DNA of 64,000 bases from an uncultured Coriobacteriaceae bacterium (GTDB lineage: Bacteria; Actinomycetota; Coriobacteriia; Coriobacteriales; Eggerthellaceae), in the NCBI GenBank assembly GCA_900539675.1, contig UQDJ01000002.1:23780-87779 (forward strand), read 5' to 3'. The notes under the pieces were generated by a model that saw only the letters and a list, made by a program, of their open reading frames with translations, ran no database searches and was not told the origin of the DNA. Positions 37,136 through 44,654 of the stretch are shown piece after piece. A program made the translations under genes and the position numbers. Positions within the stretch are counted from its first letter, which is position 1. The number at the start of each line of letters is the position of its first letter.

Positions 37136-37675
37136 ATGAGCGCCAAGAAAACAACGAAGCGGCCCAGTGTCGCGGGCAGGAAATTTGCAGAGTATCAAGG
37201 AGCGGATCGGTCTTCATTGAAGACCTCCGCTTCTTCGCGTACCGGCACACCTCATCTGCAGCGCAATGCTTCCGATGCTGTGGGCAAGCCGCGAAAGCCA
37301 AAGCGTCGCTTGTCGAAGCGATTTGTGATCATCGGCTGTGCAATTATTGCGGTATTGGCTATAGGGACCGGTCTTTTAGCGTGGAATCAGTGGTTTCGCT
37401 ATGACGATACCGCTGATATTCAGGGAAGATGGATTGTTGCTGGCAGTGATGATTCGATCACGATTACGCCAACCGACATGATCATGACGGCAGATGTTTC
37501 CTATCCCTATACCCTGGATACCTTCAAAAAGACCATCACGTTTTCGTTTGAGCAGTATTCAGGAGAAGGAAGCTACGCTTTTTCGCCCGAGCGCAATGAA
37601 TTGGTAATAACGGAAACCGATGCAAGCACAGGCGATAAGATATCAACAACCCTGGTCAAAAGCGAAACACAATAG
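37136..37675 (+). CDS. Single-pass membrane protein of unknown function
   Basis: A 179-residue protein. A basic, Ser/Lys-rich cytoplasmic N-terminus of about 60 residues precedes one membrane helix (about 63-83, FVIIGCAIIAVLAIGTGLLAW split here for length). The outside domain of about 95 residues is rich in Thr, Ser and Asp and begins DIQGRWIVAGSDDSITIT, resembling a small lipocalin-like or META-type beta domain. Function is unknown. The ATG lies 23 bp after serS with only a weak ribosome binding site. Confidence 0.65.
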   Translation: MSAKKTTKRPSVAGRKFAEYQGADRSSLKTSASSRTGTPHLQRNASDAVGKPRKPKRRLSKRFVIIGCAIIAVLAIGTGLLAWNQWFRYDDTADIQGRWIVAGSDDSITITPTDMIMTADVSYPYTLDTFKKTITFSFEQYSGEGSYAFSPERNELVITETDASTGDKISTTLVKSETQ

Positions 37676-37749
37676 CCATGCGTGAGTGGTTGCCCCTGAA
37701 CAAGGGTATACGTGATGGTTGCAGGTAAGGACTGTAATAAGGCACAGAA

Positions 37750-38181
37750 ATGACCAATCAAGCGACATGTCCAATCACAATTGAGCACATTCGGGTGCGG
37801 GCAGATCGCATCGAATGTATGGTGCGTGTGGCTTCCTGTCGCTATGCTATGACCGATGCTGCCCTGATGGCGCGAGTGCTCAAGAAGGTGCCGACGGTAC
37901 AGTATCATGCGTGTCGCAATCATCAAGGCCCTCTATTTGCTGCTGTGATGAATGCCACGTCGGTGCCTCATTTGCTGGAGCATCTGATTGTGGATGCGCA
38001 GACGCGTGCCTCCCAGGATGATACGCGTATCTTTACCGGCACAACGCAGTGGATAGCTGATTCAGACAGCCTTGTTGCGCTGGTTTCTATTTCTTATGAA
38101 GATGATCTGGTGGCCCTTGGCGCCATCAAGCAAAGTGTGCAGTTTCTCAATGAAGTTTTGGGCGATCTGCGCCTCTCATAG
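37750..38181 (+). CDS. Stand-alone cyanophycin-synthetase N-terminal-like domain
   Basis: A 143-residue protein. From about residue 52 it follows the pattern of the CphA N-terminal domain: HACRNHQGPLFAAV, then VPHLLEHLIVDAQTRA, a GTTQW turn, and VSISYEDDLVALGAIKQSV. In cyanophycin synthetase this domain is fused to ATP-grasp and Mur-ligase domains. Here it stands alone, 14 bp before an ATP-grasp-like gene. I infer homology from this motif order without a profile search. The function is unknown; a pseudo-subunit or primer-binding role is conceivable. Confidence 0.6.
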   Translation: MTNQATCPITIEHIRVRADRIECMVRVASCRYAMTDAALMARVLKKVPTVQYHACRNHQGPLFAAVMNATSVPHLLEHLIVDAQTRASQDDTRIFTGTTQWIADSDSLVALVSISYEDDLVALGAIKQSVQFLNEVLGDLRLS

Positions 38182-38195
38182 AAAGGGTTTTCGCA

Positions 38196-39164
38196 ATGAA
38201 AGTTGCACTTCTTTTTGGTGGCGATGTCGCCGCATTTGATGAATCGCGCAAGCTGGCTGATGTAATGGGTGCTGCCTTGAGCGAAAAGGGTCATGAGGCC
38301 TGCCTCATTGATATGACGCCGGTATGTGATGTGGTGATGGAATTAGAGCGTATCCGTCCGGATATTTGTCTGATTGTACCTGGCAGTCAGGGTGCCGATG
38401 GTCCGCTGCAGTCGTTGCTCGAATTTATGCAGATGCCCTTTGTGGGCTCGAATGCTCATGCGGTTGCGCTTTCGCAGGATGATCAGCTTGTGGCGTATGA
38501 ATACGCCCGTTTTGCGGAAGCATCGGGCGAAGAGGACTTGCTGCATCCGCTGGTCTCCTTCACGATGGCAGGGCAGCTTGTCAAGGCCAGCACCGATAGC
38601 TTGGTGCGCCTTTGCAAGGATTGCTTGCCCGGTGGTTTTCCCTGTGAAGTGGTAAGCGGCGACAGGGAAAGCACGGTTGTTGATGAGGGCGATGAGGCAG
38701 AAGAAGATATGTTCGAGGCTGTTCAGATTGTTAATAATACCTCCGAATTGCGAAGGGTGTTAGAACTTGCAACGTCCGAGTCTGCGTCTGATCCTATTGT
38801 CATTCGCCAGTGGGTGGAAGGCTTACGTGTTTCGGTATTTGTGCTGGGTACAGGCTGGGATGCTCATGTGCTTGTTCCCATTGATGCGGCCACCAATAAA
38901 CCCGTTGAACTGTCTGCTCTTGCAACAGACGAAGCCACAGCACAAGCCATCCGCTCTGAACTTGAACGGTGCGCCTTTGAAGTGTGTTTAGCATTGGGGG
39001 CACAGGATTTTGCCCAGGTGGAATTGATCTGGGATGGCGCACAGGTACGTTTTGTGTCAGTTGATCTGTTGCCTAGCTTAGCGGCAAGCACCCCTTTTGA
39101 GGCAGCGGGTGCTCAGGCGGGACTGACGCTTGCGGGTGTTCTGGATCATTTGGTGTCGCTGTAA
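38196..39164 (+). CDS. Degenerate D-Ala-D-Ala-ligase-like ATP-grasp protein
   Basis: A 322-residue protein. Its N-terminal domain is Ddl-like (VALLFGGDVAAFDESRKLAD; PGSQGADGPLQSLLEFMQMP; FVGS). The central and C-terminal ATP-grasp parts are eroded. The Ddl GSSVGV loop is missing, the EEFIEGRE strand is replaced by IRQWVEGLRVSV, and the metal-binding EVNTxPG is replaced by VSVDLLPSL. It therefore probably lacks normal ligase activity. It is paired with the CphA-N-like gene upstream. AAAGGG precedes the ATG. Confidence 0.65.
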   Translation: MKVALLFGGDVAAFDESRKLADVMGAALSEKGHEACLIDMTPVCDVVMELERIRPDICLIVPGSQGADGPLQSLLEFMQMPFVGSNAHAVALSQDDQLVAYEYARFAEASGEEDLLHPLVSFTMAGQLVKASTDSLVRLCKDCLPGGFPCEVVSGDRESTVVDEGDEAEEDMFEAVQIVNNTSELRRVLELATSESASDPIVIRQWVEGLRVSVFVLGTGWDAHVLVPIDAATNKPVELSALATDEATAQAIRSELERCAFEVCLALGAQDFAQVELIWDGAQVRFVSVDLLPSLAASTPFEAAGAQAGLTLAGVLDHLVSL

Positions 39165-39235
39165 GGGTTATCTTTCGGCTTGGCAACAAGTGCTAAAGCG
39201 TCAACGTTTCTCGTTACCCAAAACGCCGCCAAACG

Positions 39236-39241
39236 TATAAT
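39236..39241 (+). promoter_or_regulatory. Perfect -10 hexamer before the YtxH gene
   Basis: TATAAT lies 47 nt upstream of the ATG at 39288. No convincing -35 is present at 16-18 bp (the sequence there is GTTACC-like). Tentative. Confidence 0.35.
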
Positions 39242-39287
39242 AAGTCCCATAAGATATTTCACTATCTATGCGGAAGGGTGTTTTGTT

Positions 39288-39875
39288 ATGGGACGATTCG
39301 CTACGTTTTTGCTCGGCGGTGCCGTAGGTGTTGCTGCCGGCCTGCTGCTTTCTCCTCGTTCGGGTGCAGAAAATCGCGCTCTTATTTCGGATAAAGTAGG
39401 AGATAAGGTAGTTATTCCTGAAAGCGTTCAGGAAAAGGCTGGCCAGATTGCGAGCGCTGCTGCAAGCACGTCCACCAAGGTTATCAATACGGTTGTAGAC
39501 AATGGCTCTGACGCCATTAAGAATGTCAAGGCTCGCGCCATCAAGGCCAACCCTACCGCTTCAGCATTTACTGATAATGGCGATGAGCTTCGCCAGAAGA
39601 TTGATGCAGCTCGTGAACGTATTGCAACTCAGGTTGCCAAGAATGCTGAAGCTGCTCGCGATGCAGCAGTGGATAAAATTCCAGTTGTTGTTGATGCTGC
39701 TATGGGTGCTACCCAGACCGCTAAGCATGCGGCTCAAAGCGTGTCTGATGCCGCCCAGAATGCTGGTCATGTAGTGGCTGATGCCGCATCTAAAGTGGCA
39801 GCTAAGGTTACGTCTAAGGCCGAAGGCGAAGAAGCTAAGGCTGAAGGCGAAGAAGCCGAGCACAAGGTCGACTAG
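39288..39875 (+). CDS. YtxH-like envelope protein
   Basis: A 195-residue protein. The N-terminus MGRFATFLLGGAVGVAAGLLLSP is the membrane helix of YtxH proteins, with the RSG motif after it. The rest is a long Ala/Lys/Asp/Val-rich amphipathic helix with repeats resembling LEA or apolipoprotein-like segments, and it ends with a duplicated KAEGEEA. Members are stress- or envelope-associated with no defined activity. ATG 39288 is chosen with GGAAGGGTG upstream. Confidence 0.75.
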   Translation: MGRFATFLLGGAVGVAAGLLLSPRSGAENRALISDKVGDKVVIPESVQEKAGQIASAAASTSTKVINTVVDNGSDAIKNVKARAIKANPTASAFTDNGDELRQKIDAARERIATQVAKNAEAARDAAVDKIPVVVDAAMGATQTAKHAAQSVSDAAQNAGHVVADAASKVAAKVTSKAEGEEAKAEGEEAEHKVD

Positions 39876-40031
39876 TAGCCGATAACGCATGCAATGCGTT
39901 GTATGGGATTTGCAAGAAACGTGATGCATGACGTAATAAGTAACCATGAACCCTTCAAAGAGAAATGGTTCATGTCACAATTTATGTGTGCATGCGATGA
40001 AGCCGTGTGCATTTTGCAGAGAGTAAAAACG

Positions 40032-40055
40032 GGTGGCGACGGGAAGGTCGCCACC
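40032..40055 (+). terminator. Hairpin between YtxH and PRC-barrel genes
   Basis: GGTGGCGAC (40032-40040) and GTCGCCACC (40047-40055) form a perfect 9-bp stem with loop GGGAAG, followed by TTGCTATG. A second inverted repeat, CATGAACC/GGTTCATG (39945-39952 / 39967-39974), lies upstream in the same 215-bp spacer. Confidence 0.5.
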
Positions 40056-40090
40056 TTGCTATGTAATGGAGTAATGGCAGGTGGTTATCC

Positions 40091-40921
40091 GTGAAGAAAA
40101 ACTCATATACCATCAGTGAACTCAAGCGATTGCCTGTTCATATGGCCAGTAATCCTAAAAAGCGTATTGGTAAAGTGCATGCGTTTGTGTTTCATCCAAC
40201 CAAGCGCCGTGTGGTGGGTTTTAGCGTGAAGCGTCCCGATATTGCCTGGATGATGCATCGCCCCGATCTCTTTGTTGCCTTCGACTGCTTTGAGGTCTCT
40301 GAAGGTATGCTGATGATACTGGATGGCAAAAAGGGCGCCGTGGGGCAATCTGCCTGCAGACGTTTAGGTATCGATTGGGATACGTGTGTGCTGTGGCAGG
40401 GCTTGCCGCTGATGACGCAGAGCAGTAAGCGTCTGGGTTTTGTGGGAGATGTACGTTTTCGTGCCGAGGACGGCCTGGTTGAAGCCTTGCTGGTAGATAG
40501 GGGTGCTTCTGCCGATGCCTCATTGGGTGTCACGGAAATTCCCGGTACTTTTGTGAAGGGTTTTCGTCTGGGTGTAGGAGACCAACTCAATACTGCAGAT
40601 GAAAATGATTTTCTTAAAGGTGCGCTGATTGTTTCTGATGAAGTGTGCGATCTTGCTCCGGCTGGTGGTTTAGCCGAACGCGCGGGCAAGGCGAGCGCTG
40701 TGGTGAACAAAAAAGTTTCCGATGCGGTGGATAAAGCACGTCCTGTTGCCGCAGATGCTGCCCATAAAACAGGTGAAGCAGTAAACAGGGGTGCCTATGC
40801 GGTAGGCAGGCAGCTTCACCGCACAAAGGGCATGTTTTCTGCCTTTAAAGAAGAATATCAGCGTGCTCGCCACGGCGAAGAGGCGCCTCATGATGAAAAG
40901 CAAGAAAAGGCCTCAGAGTGA
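40091..40921 (+). CDS. PRC-barrel domain protein
   Basis: A 276-residue protein. Two PRC-barrel-like halves are visible, about 5-85 (ISELKRLPVH... RIGKVHAFVFHPTKRRVVGF) and 95-180 (KRLGFVGDVRFRAEDGLVEALLVD). A C-terminal Ala/Lys/Arg-rich helical tail resembles the tail of the YtxH protein two genes back (KVSDAVDKARPVAADAAHK). The role is unknown; PRC barrels often bind proteins or RNA. GTG start at 40091 with GGCAGGTGG upstream. Confidence 0.75.
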   Translation: MKKNSYTISELKRLPVHMASNPKKRIGKVHAFVFHPTKRRVVGFSVKRPDIAWMMHRPDLFVAFDCFEVSEGMLMILDGKKGAVGQSACRRLGIDWDTCVLWQGLPLMTQSSKRLGFVGDVRFRAEDGLVEALLVDRGASADASLGVTEIPGTFVKGFRLGVGDQLNTADENDFLKGALIVSDEVCDLAPAGGLAERAGKASAVVNKKVSDAVDKARPVAADAAHKTGEAVNRGAYAVGRQLHRTKGMFSAFKEEYQRARHGEEAPHDEKQEKASE

Positions 40922-40933
40922 TGCGATAACAAT

Positions 40934-41034
40934 AAAGACGGCAAACCACTATAAACAAAGGCAGTACAGGGACGAAGACGGCAAACAGGCAAGAACGGCA
41001 AGCCAATTCAGATAAAGATGGTAAGCCAATACGA
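40934..41034 (+). repeat. Degenerate AAGACGGCAAACC-type repeats
   Basis: Related units start at 40934 (AAAGACGGCAAACCA), 40975 (AAGACGGCAAACAG), 40991 (AAGAACGGCAAGCCAATT) and 41014 (AAAGATGGTAAGCCAATA). The spacing is irregular (41, 16 and 23 bp). The array begins 13 bp after the PRC-barrel stop codon. Confidence 0.65.
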
Positions 41035-41099
41035 GCAAAGATTTCCAAAGAAAGAGATAACCAAGATATGACCTGAGTCATATGAGATGGGTAGGATGA

Positions 41100-41993
41100 A
41101 TGACTGAAACAAATTCAAAAGACGCTAAGAATAGCGAAGATGCCGCCAATGATTACGTGTCTATATTCGGCCGTAAAGTCAAAAAAGCCGACCTGTTTAA
41201 ATTGGGCGGTCTCGTACTCTTCGTGGTGCTTATTGGCGGTATTGTTGCACTTTTGTGGCCTAGCTTGTCTCAGATTTTTCAGCCCGATGGCATTGATCGT
41301 GTAATTGAGAGCATCAAGAGTCAGGGTGTGCTGGGTGCTTTAATTCTTTTGGGAATGCAGTTTGTTCAGATTGTCGTTGCCTTTATTCCAGGCGAAGTGG
41401 TACAGGTTGCCGCTGGCATGTTATATGGCCCGGTGCTGGGGTCTTTGCTCATCTTGGTTGGCTGTATTATTTCTAGTGCGGTTATCTATCAAATTGTTCA
41501 TAGTTTGGGTGCACCTTTTGTGCGCGATATGGTAAGCAAAGAACACCTGGAAAAGTTTTACGAGTTCGAACGCTCGGGCAAGCTGAGCCTGATCGTGTTT
41601 GTACTGTTCTTGATTCCGGCTATGCCTAAGGACGTATTTACGTATCTGGTGCCTCTAACCAGTATGCGTTTGCGTACGTTCTTACTGCTGACCACCATCG
41701 GTCGCATCCCGGGTGTCATCGTTTCCACCTATGCAGCGGCTGGTTTGGCCGAGGGGGATATCAAAACAAGTTTAATCATCTTTGCCGTTGCGGCAGTCAT
41801 CGTTATTATCTGTATCATTTTCCGCAATCGTATTATGCGTGCTTTGGGTAATACATCAGGTTATATGAAGGCTGAACATAAGCGCGAAGAATTGGCTCAG
41901 AAGAAGGCTGAGCATGATCTGAAGCGGAAAGAACATAAAGAGGAATTGCGTGAAGAGATTACAGAAAAGCTGAATCAAAAGCGCAAGAAATGA
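41100..41993 (+). CDS. VTT/TVP38 (DedA-superfamily) membrane protein
   Basis: A 297-residue membrane protein with about six hydrophobic segments. The SNARE-associated/VTT core includes FIPGEVVQVAAGMLYGPVLG and a FLIPAMPKDVFTYLVPLTSM loop, the family's re-entrant and proline motifs. An extended C-terminal charged helix (Lys/Glu-rich, about 255-297) is predicted to be coiled coil. Relatives handle lipids or ion gradients. GTAGGA precedes the ATG. Confidence 0.85.
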   Translation: MTETNSKDAKNSEDAANDYVSIFGRKVKKADLFKLGGLVLFVVLIGGIVALLWPSLSQIFQPDGIDRVIESIKSQGVLGALILLGMQFVQIVVAFIPGEVVQVAAGMLYGPVLGSLLILVGCIISSAVIYQIVHSLGAPFVRDMVSKEHLEKFYEFERSGKLSLIVFVLFLIPAMPKDVFTYLVPLTSMRLRTFLLLTTIGRIPGVIVSTYAAAGLAEGDIKTSLIIFAVAAVIVIICIIFRNRIMRALGNTSGYMKAEHKREELAQKKAEHDLKRKEHKEELREEITEKLNQKRKK

Positions 41994-42142
41994 CGCTTTA
42001 ATAACACGCGTTACGAAACCTCAACAAAGTGTATCAAGTATGAATAACCTCGTTATGCTGAGATTTGTGGTATACCTGCGCGCAAAATGCGCTACTATTC
42101 CGATTTCTATTGGATTTCAAGAGCAATGAAGGAGGCATTGCG

Positions 42143-42709
42143 ATGAGCAACATACCTGTGGCACCCACCCCCGATGCAGCAGATACTGTTCAGCCTGTGG
42201 CTTATCCAGAGGGCGCTTCATCATCATATCCGCCTCCATCGGGATCGCCTCAAATGCCGGCGCAAAGTGCACCTTTTTATGAGTCTGTTGGCTATGCTCC
42301 CCAAAACAATGGCTATCAGCAATCTCAACAGTCGTCATCTCAGCCTGTGCAACCGCAAGTTCAATCGGCTCAGCCTGTGCAACCGCCGGTCCAACCCTTC
42401 CAACCCTTTCAGCCCCCTGCTCAGCCCGTGCAGCCTCACTATGCAGCTCCTCTGATGTCGCGTGATCATGTAGCGGCGGGCCTGTTGGCGATTTTCTTAG
42501 GCTGTTTTGGTGTACATAAGTTCTATTTAGGCTATAGTACGCAAGGCTTTGTTATGTTGGCGCTCAGCCTGATTGGCGGATTGTTCTCTTTCGGATTAGT
42601 TATGGGAATCGTTTGGATTATTGCCATTATCGAAGGGGCTACCTATTTGGCAAAGACGCAAAGCGAATTCGAGCGTATCTACATATACGGAAAGAGAGAA
42701 TGGTTTTAG
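42143..42709 (+). CDS. TM2-domain protein with Pro/Gln-rich N-terminus
   Basis: A 188-residue protein. Residues 1-105 are low complexity, dominated by Pro, Gln and Ser with imperfect SAQPVQPPVQPFQP repeats. The C-terminal TM2 domain (about 108-170) has two helices with AIFLGCFGVHKFYLGYSTQG between them, the diagnostic GxHrFYlG motif. Function is unknown. ATG 42143 is set by GAAGGAGG 8 nt upstream. Confidence 0.85.
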   Translation: MSNIPVAPTPDAADTVQPVAYPEGASSSYPPPSGSPQMPAQSAPFYESVGYAPQNNGYQQSQQSSSQPVQPQVQSAQPVQPPVQPFQPFQPPAQPVQPHYAAPLMSRDHVAAGLLAIFLGCFGVHKFYLGYSTQGFVMLALSLIGGLFSFGLVMGIVWIIAIIEGATYLAKTQSEFERIYIYGKREWF

Positions 42710-42741
42710 CGGGAGCTAACAAGAGTTAGGCTCCTTTAAGC

Positions 42742-42747
42742 TATAAT
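42742..42747 (+). promoter_or_regulatory. Perfect -10 hexamer before the aldolase gene
   Basis: TATAAT 45 nt upstream of the aldolase ATG, directly after the TM2 gene. The -35 region is poor. The spacing suits a separate strong promoter for a glycolytic gene. Confidence 0.45.
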
Positions 42748-42791
42748 GTCCTATGTTCGTGCATATTTTTATGCCTATAAGGAGGAAGACT

Positions 42792-43730
42792 ATGCCCACC
42801 ATTACTCGTGACCAGGTTAAAGTTCCTGTGGACGTGATGCCTGAAGCTCGCGAAACGTACATTGACAACTACATGAAGGCAACTCGTGGTACGGGTCGCC
42901 TGATGCTTTTCGCATGCGACCAGAAGGTCGAACACCTAAACAAGGATTTCTATGGTGAGGGCATCGACATTTCCGACGCAAAGCCTGAGCATCTTTTTGA
43001 GATTGGCTCGAAGGGCACCATTGGTGTTCTGGCTGGTCAGCGCGGTCTGATTGCTCAGTATGCTGGCGGTTATCCAGAGATTAACTATCTGGTGAAGATG
43101 AATTCCAAGACCAACTTGGTAAAGGGCTCTCAGGATGATCCTTATAGCCCACAGCTCTATGATTTGGAAGCTGTTTTGGCTATGCGTGAAGCGGGCGTAA
43201 ACATTGTTGGTTTGGGTTACACCATCTATCTGGGCTCTGAATACGAATCAACCATGATGGCTGAAGCTGGCGAACTCATCGCTGAGGCTCACGCAGCAGG
43301 TCTGTTGGTTGTACTGTGGATCTATCCTCGCGGTAAGGCTGTTACCGACGAAAAAGATCCTGATCTGATTGCTGGTGCTGCTGGCGTTGCACTGTGTTTG
43401 GGTGCAGACTTTGTAAAGGTAAATCCGCCTCATGACACCGACGAAAAGACTTCTGCTGAAAGCTTAAAGATTGCTTCTATGGCTGCAGGTCGTACCGGTT
43501 TGGTATGCGCTGGTGGTTCTAAGGCTGACGCCAACGTATTTCTCACCGAGCTGCATCGTCAGATTCATATTGGTGGTGCTTGCGGCAATGCAACGGGCCG
43601 TAATATTCATATGCGCTCTACCGAAGAAGCGGTTCGTCTGTGCAACGCAATTTCTGCTATTACCTTGGGCGACTGGAGCGTTGAAGACGCCGAGGCAGTA
43701 TTCCGCGGCGAAAAGGAATTTAGCCTGTAA
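42792..43730 (+). CDS. Class I fructose-bisphosphate aldolase, archaeal (DhnA) type
   Basis: A 312-residue DeoC/FbaB/LacD-family aldolase that cleaves fructose-1,6-bisphosphate by a Schiff base. The catalytic lysine is K209 in ADFVKVNPP. FACDQKVEHLNKDF near the N-terminus and GGACGNATGRNIHM near the C-terminus (phosphate binding) are family landmarks. ATG 42792 is chosen because AAGGAGGAAG lies just upstream; an in-frame ATG at 42753 would put the -10 too close. It serves gluconeogenesis or glycolysis. Confidence 0.9.
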   Translation: MPTITRDQVKVPVDVMPEARETYIDNYMKATRGTGRLMLFACDQKVEHLNKDFYGEGIDISDAKPEHLFEIGSKGTIGVLAGQRGLIAQYAGGYPEINYLVKMNSKTNLVKGSQDDPYSPQLYDLEAVLAMREAGVNIVGLGYTIYLGSEYESTMMAEAGELIAEAHAAGLLVVLWIYPRGKAVTDEKDPDLIAGAAGVALCLGADFVKVNPPHDTDEKTSAESLKIASMAAGRTGLVCAGGSKADANVFLTELHRQIHIGGACGNATGRNIHMRSTEEAVRLCNAISAITLGDWSVEDAEAVFRGEKEFSL

Positions 43731-43791
43731 ACTGACTACGTCAGTTCATTTTTCCTATACGAACCCGGAGGCGTTATGTCTCCGGGTTTTT
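43730..43791 (+). terminator. Tandem terminators after the aldolase gene
   Basis: The first stem AACTGAC-TAC-GTCAGTT (43730-43746), overlapping the stop codon, is followed by CATTTTTCC. The second, AACCCGGAG / CTCCGGGTT (43762-43770 / 43780-43788), runs into TTTTTGTTTG. Both have T-rich tails. Confidence 0.85.
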
Positions 43792-43822
43792 GTTTGTTGG
43801 GATCGCTGTCCTTCACTTGGGT

Positions 43823-43870
43823 GGTAGGTATCCCCTGTGGTAGGGATCCCCTGTGGTAGGGATCCCCTGT
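43823..43870 (+). repeat. Three 16-bp tandem repeats after the aldolase terminators
   Basis: GGTAGGTATCCCCTGT (43823-43838), then GGTAGGGATCCCCTGT twice (43839-43854, 43855-43870), then a partial GGTTA. Copies 2 and 3 each contain the palindrome GGGATCCC. Confidence 0.9.
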
Positions 43871-44027
43871 GGTTAACAAGGGTGTTTCGATGGAGTAATT
43901 GGTGCAATCTGCACTCACGCTATAATCGCGATCCACGTTATTTCTAACAGCGTCGCTAAGATAAAACCTCACAAGTAGCTCTTCTCGTTCGGGGAGGGTC
44001 TCCGCTCGTTACGGGAGGGGCAGGCCG

Positions 44028-44654
44028 GTGACGTTTGTAATTTCCATAATCGCTTTCTTCCTGTTAGCACTATGCGCCCATATCCATATTGTAGACATGC
44101 GGTATCGCGTGATTTACGACCGGGATGTGCTCATGTTGGTGGGGCTGTGGTTTGTCTGTGTGGCTATTAAGACAGCTAGTAAAGGTTTGGGCGTAACTGC
44201 GGTAGATGTTGGCGCGAAACCTGAACATGCCCCCATCATCGGAAGCGAACATGACGCAGTCAACGCGCTCGCTTATGCGGGGGAGCAGATTGTGCTGAGT
44301 GTGATAGGTGCCGCAGTGGTAGTTGTTGCGCTTTGGGTACTTACCCGGTTCGTGGATTGGATACGGAAACTTCGGCATCGAGGCGTAAATGAAAACGATG
44401 GGGATGCCGTTGCGGCATTGTCGCTATCGTCGCCATCGTGCTTGGGCGCAGGCGATTTGAAACTTTATGGGGCATGCAGCCTTTATCTAACGGGTGAAGC
44501 CCTGTTTCTCTTTTTGAGCGCAAGTGCAGTAGTGGGTATGGCAATGGTTATCTTTGCTGTTGTGGTTAAAAGACAGCAGACGTTCGCTTTTGCTCCTGCA
44601 ATCGTGTGGGCTTGGCTGGGAGTGGTGACACTACACGTGATCCTACAGGGCTAA
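44028..44654 (+). CDS. Type IV prepilin peptidase-like (A24) membrane protein
   Basis: A 208-residue aspartic membrane protease. Both catalytic Asp residues are visible: D23 in VDMRYRVI and D143 in the diagnostic LGAGDLKL motif. It has about six hydrophobic segments and lacks the N-terminal methylase domain, as in TadV/CpaA-type enzymes. It would cleave prepilin-like leader peptides; no pilin gene is nearby. GTG start with GGGAGGGGCAGG upstream. Its stop overlaps that of convergent aroE by 3-4 bp. Confidence 0.82.
   Translation: MTFVISIIAFFLLALCAHIHIVDMRYRVIYDRDVLMLVGLWFVCVAIKTASKGLGVTAVDVGAKPEHAPIIGSEHDAVNALAYAGEQIVLSVIGAAVVVVALWVLTRFVDWIRKLRHRGVNENDGDAVAALSLSSPSCLGAGDLKLYGACSLYLTGEALFLFLSASAVVGMAMVIFAVVVKRQQTFAFAPAIVWAWLGVVTLHVILQG

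Noticed and set aside
43841..43870. Restriction or methylation site cluster (GGATCC)
   Set aside because: Two sites arise only because the repeat unit contains GGATCC; no restriction-modification gene is nearby.
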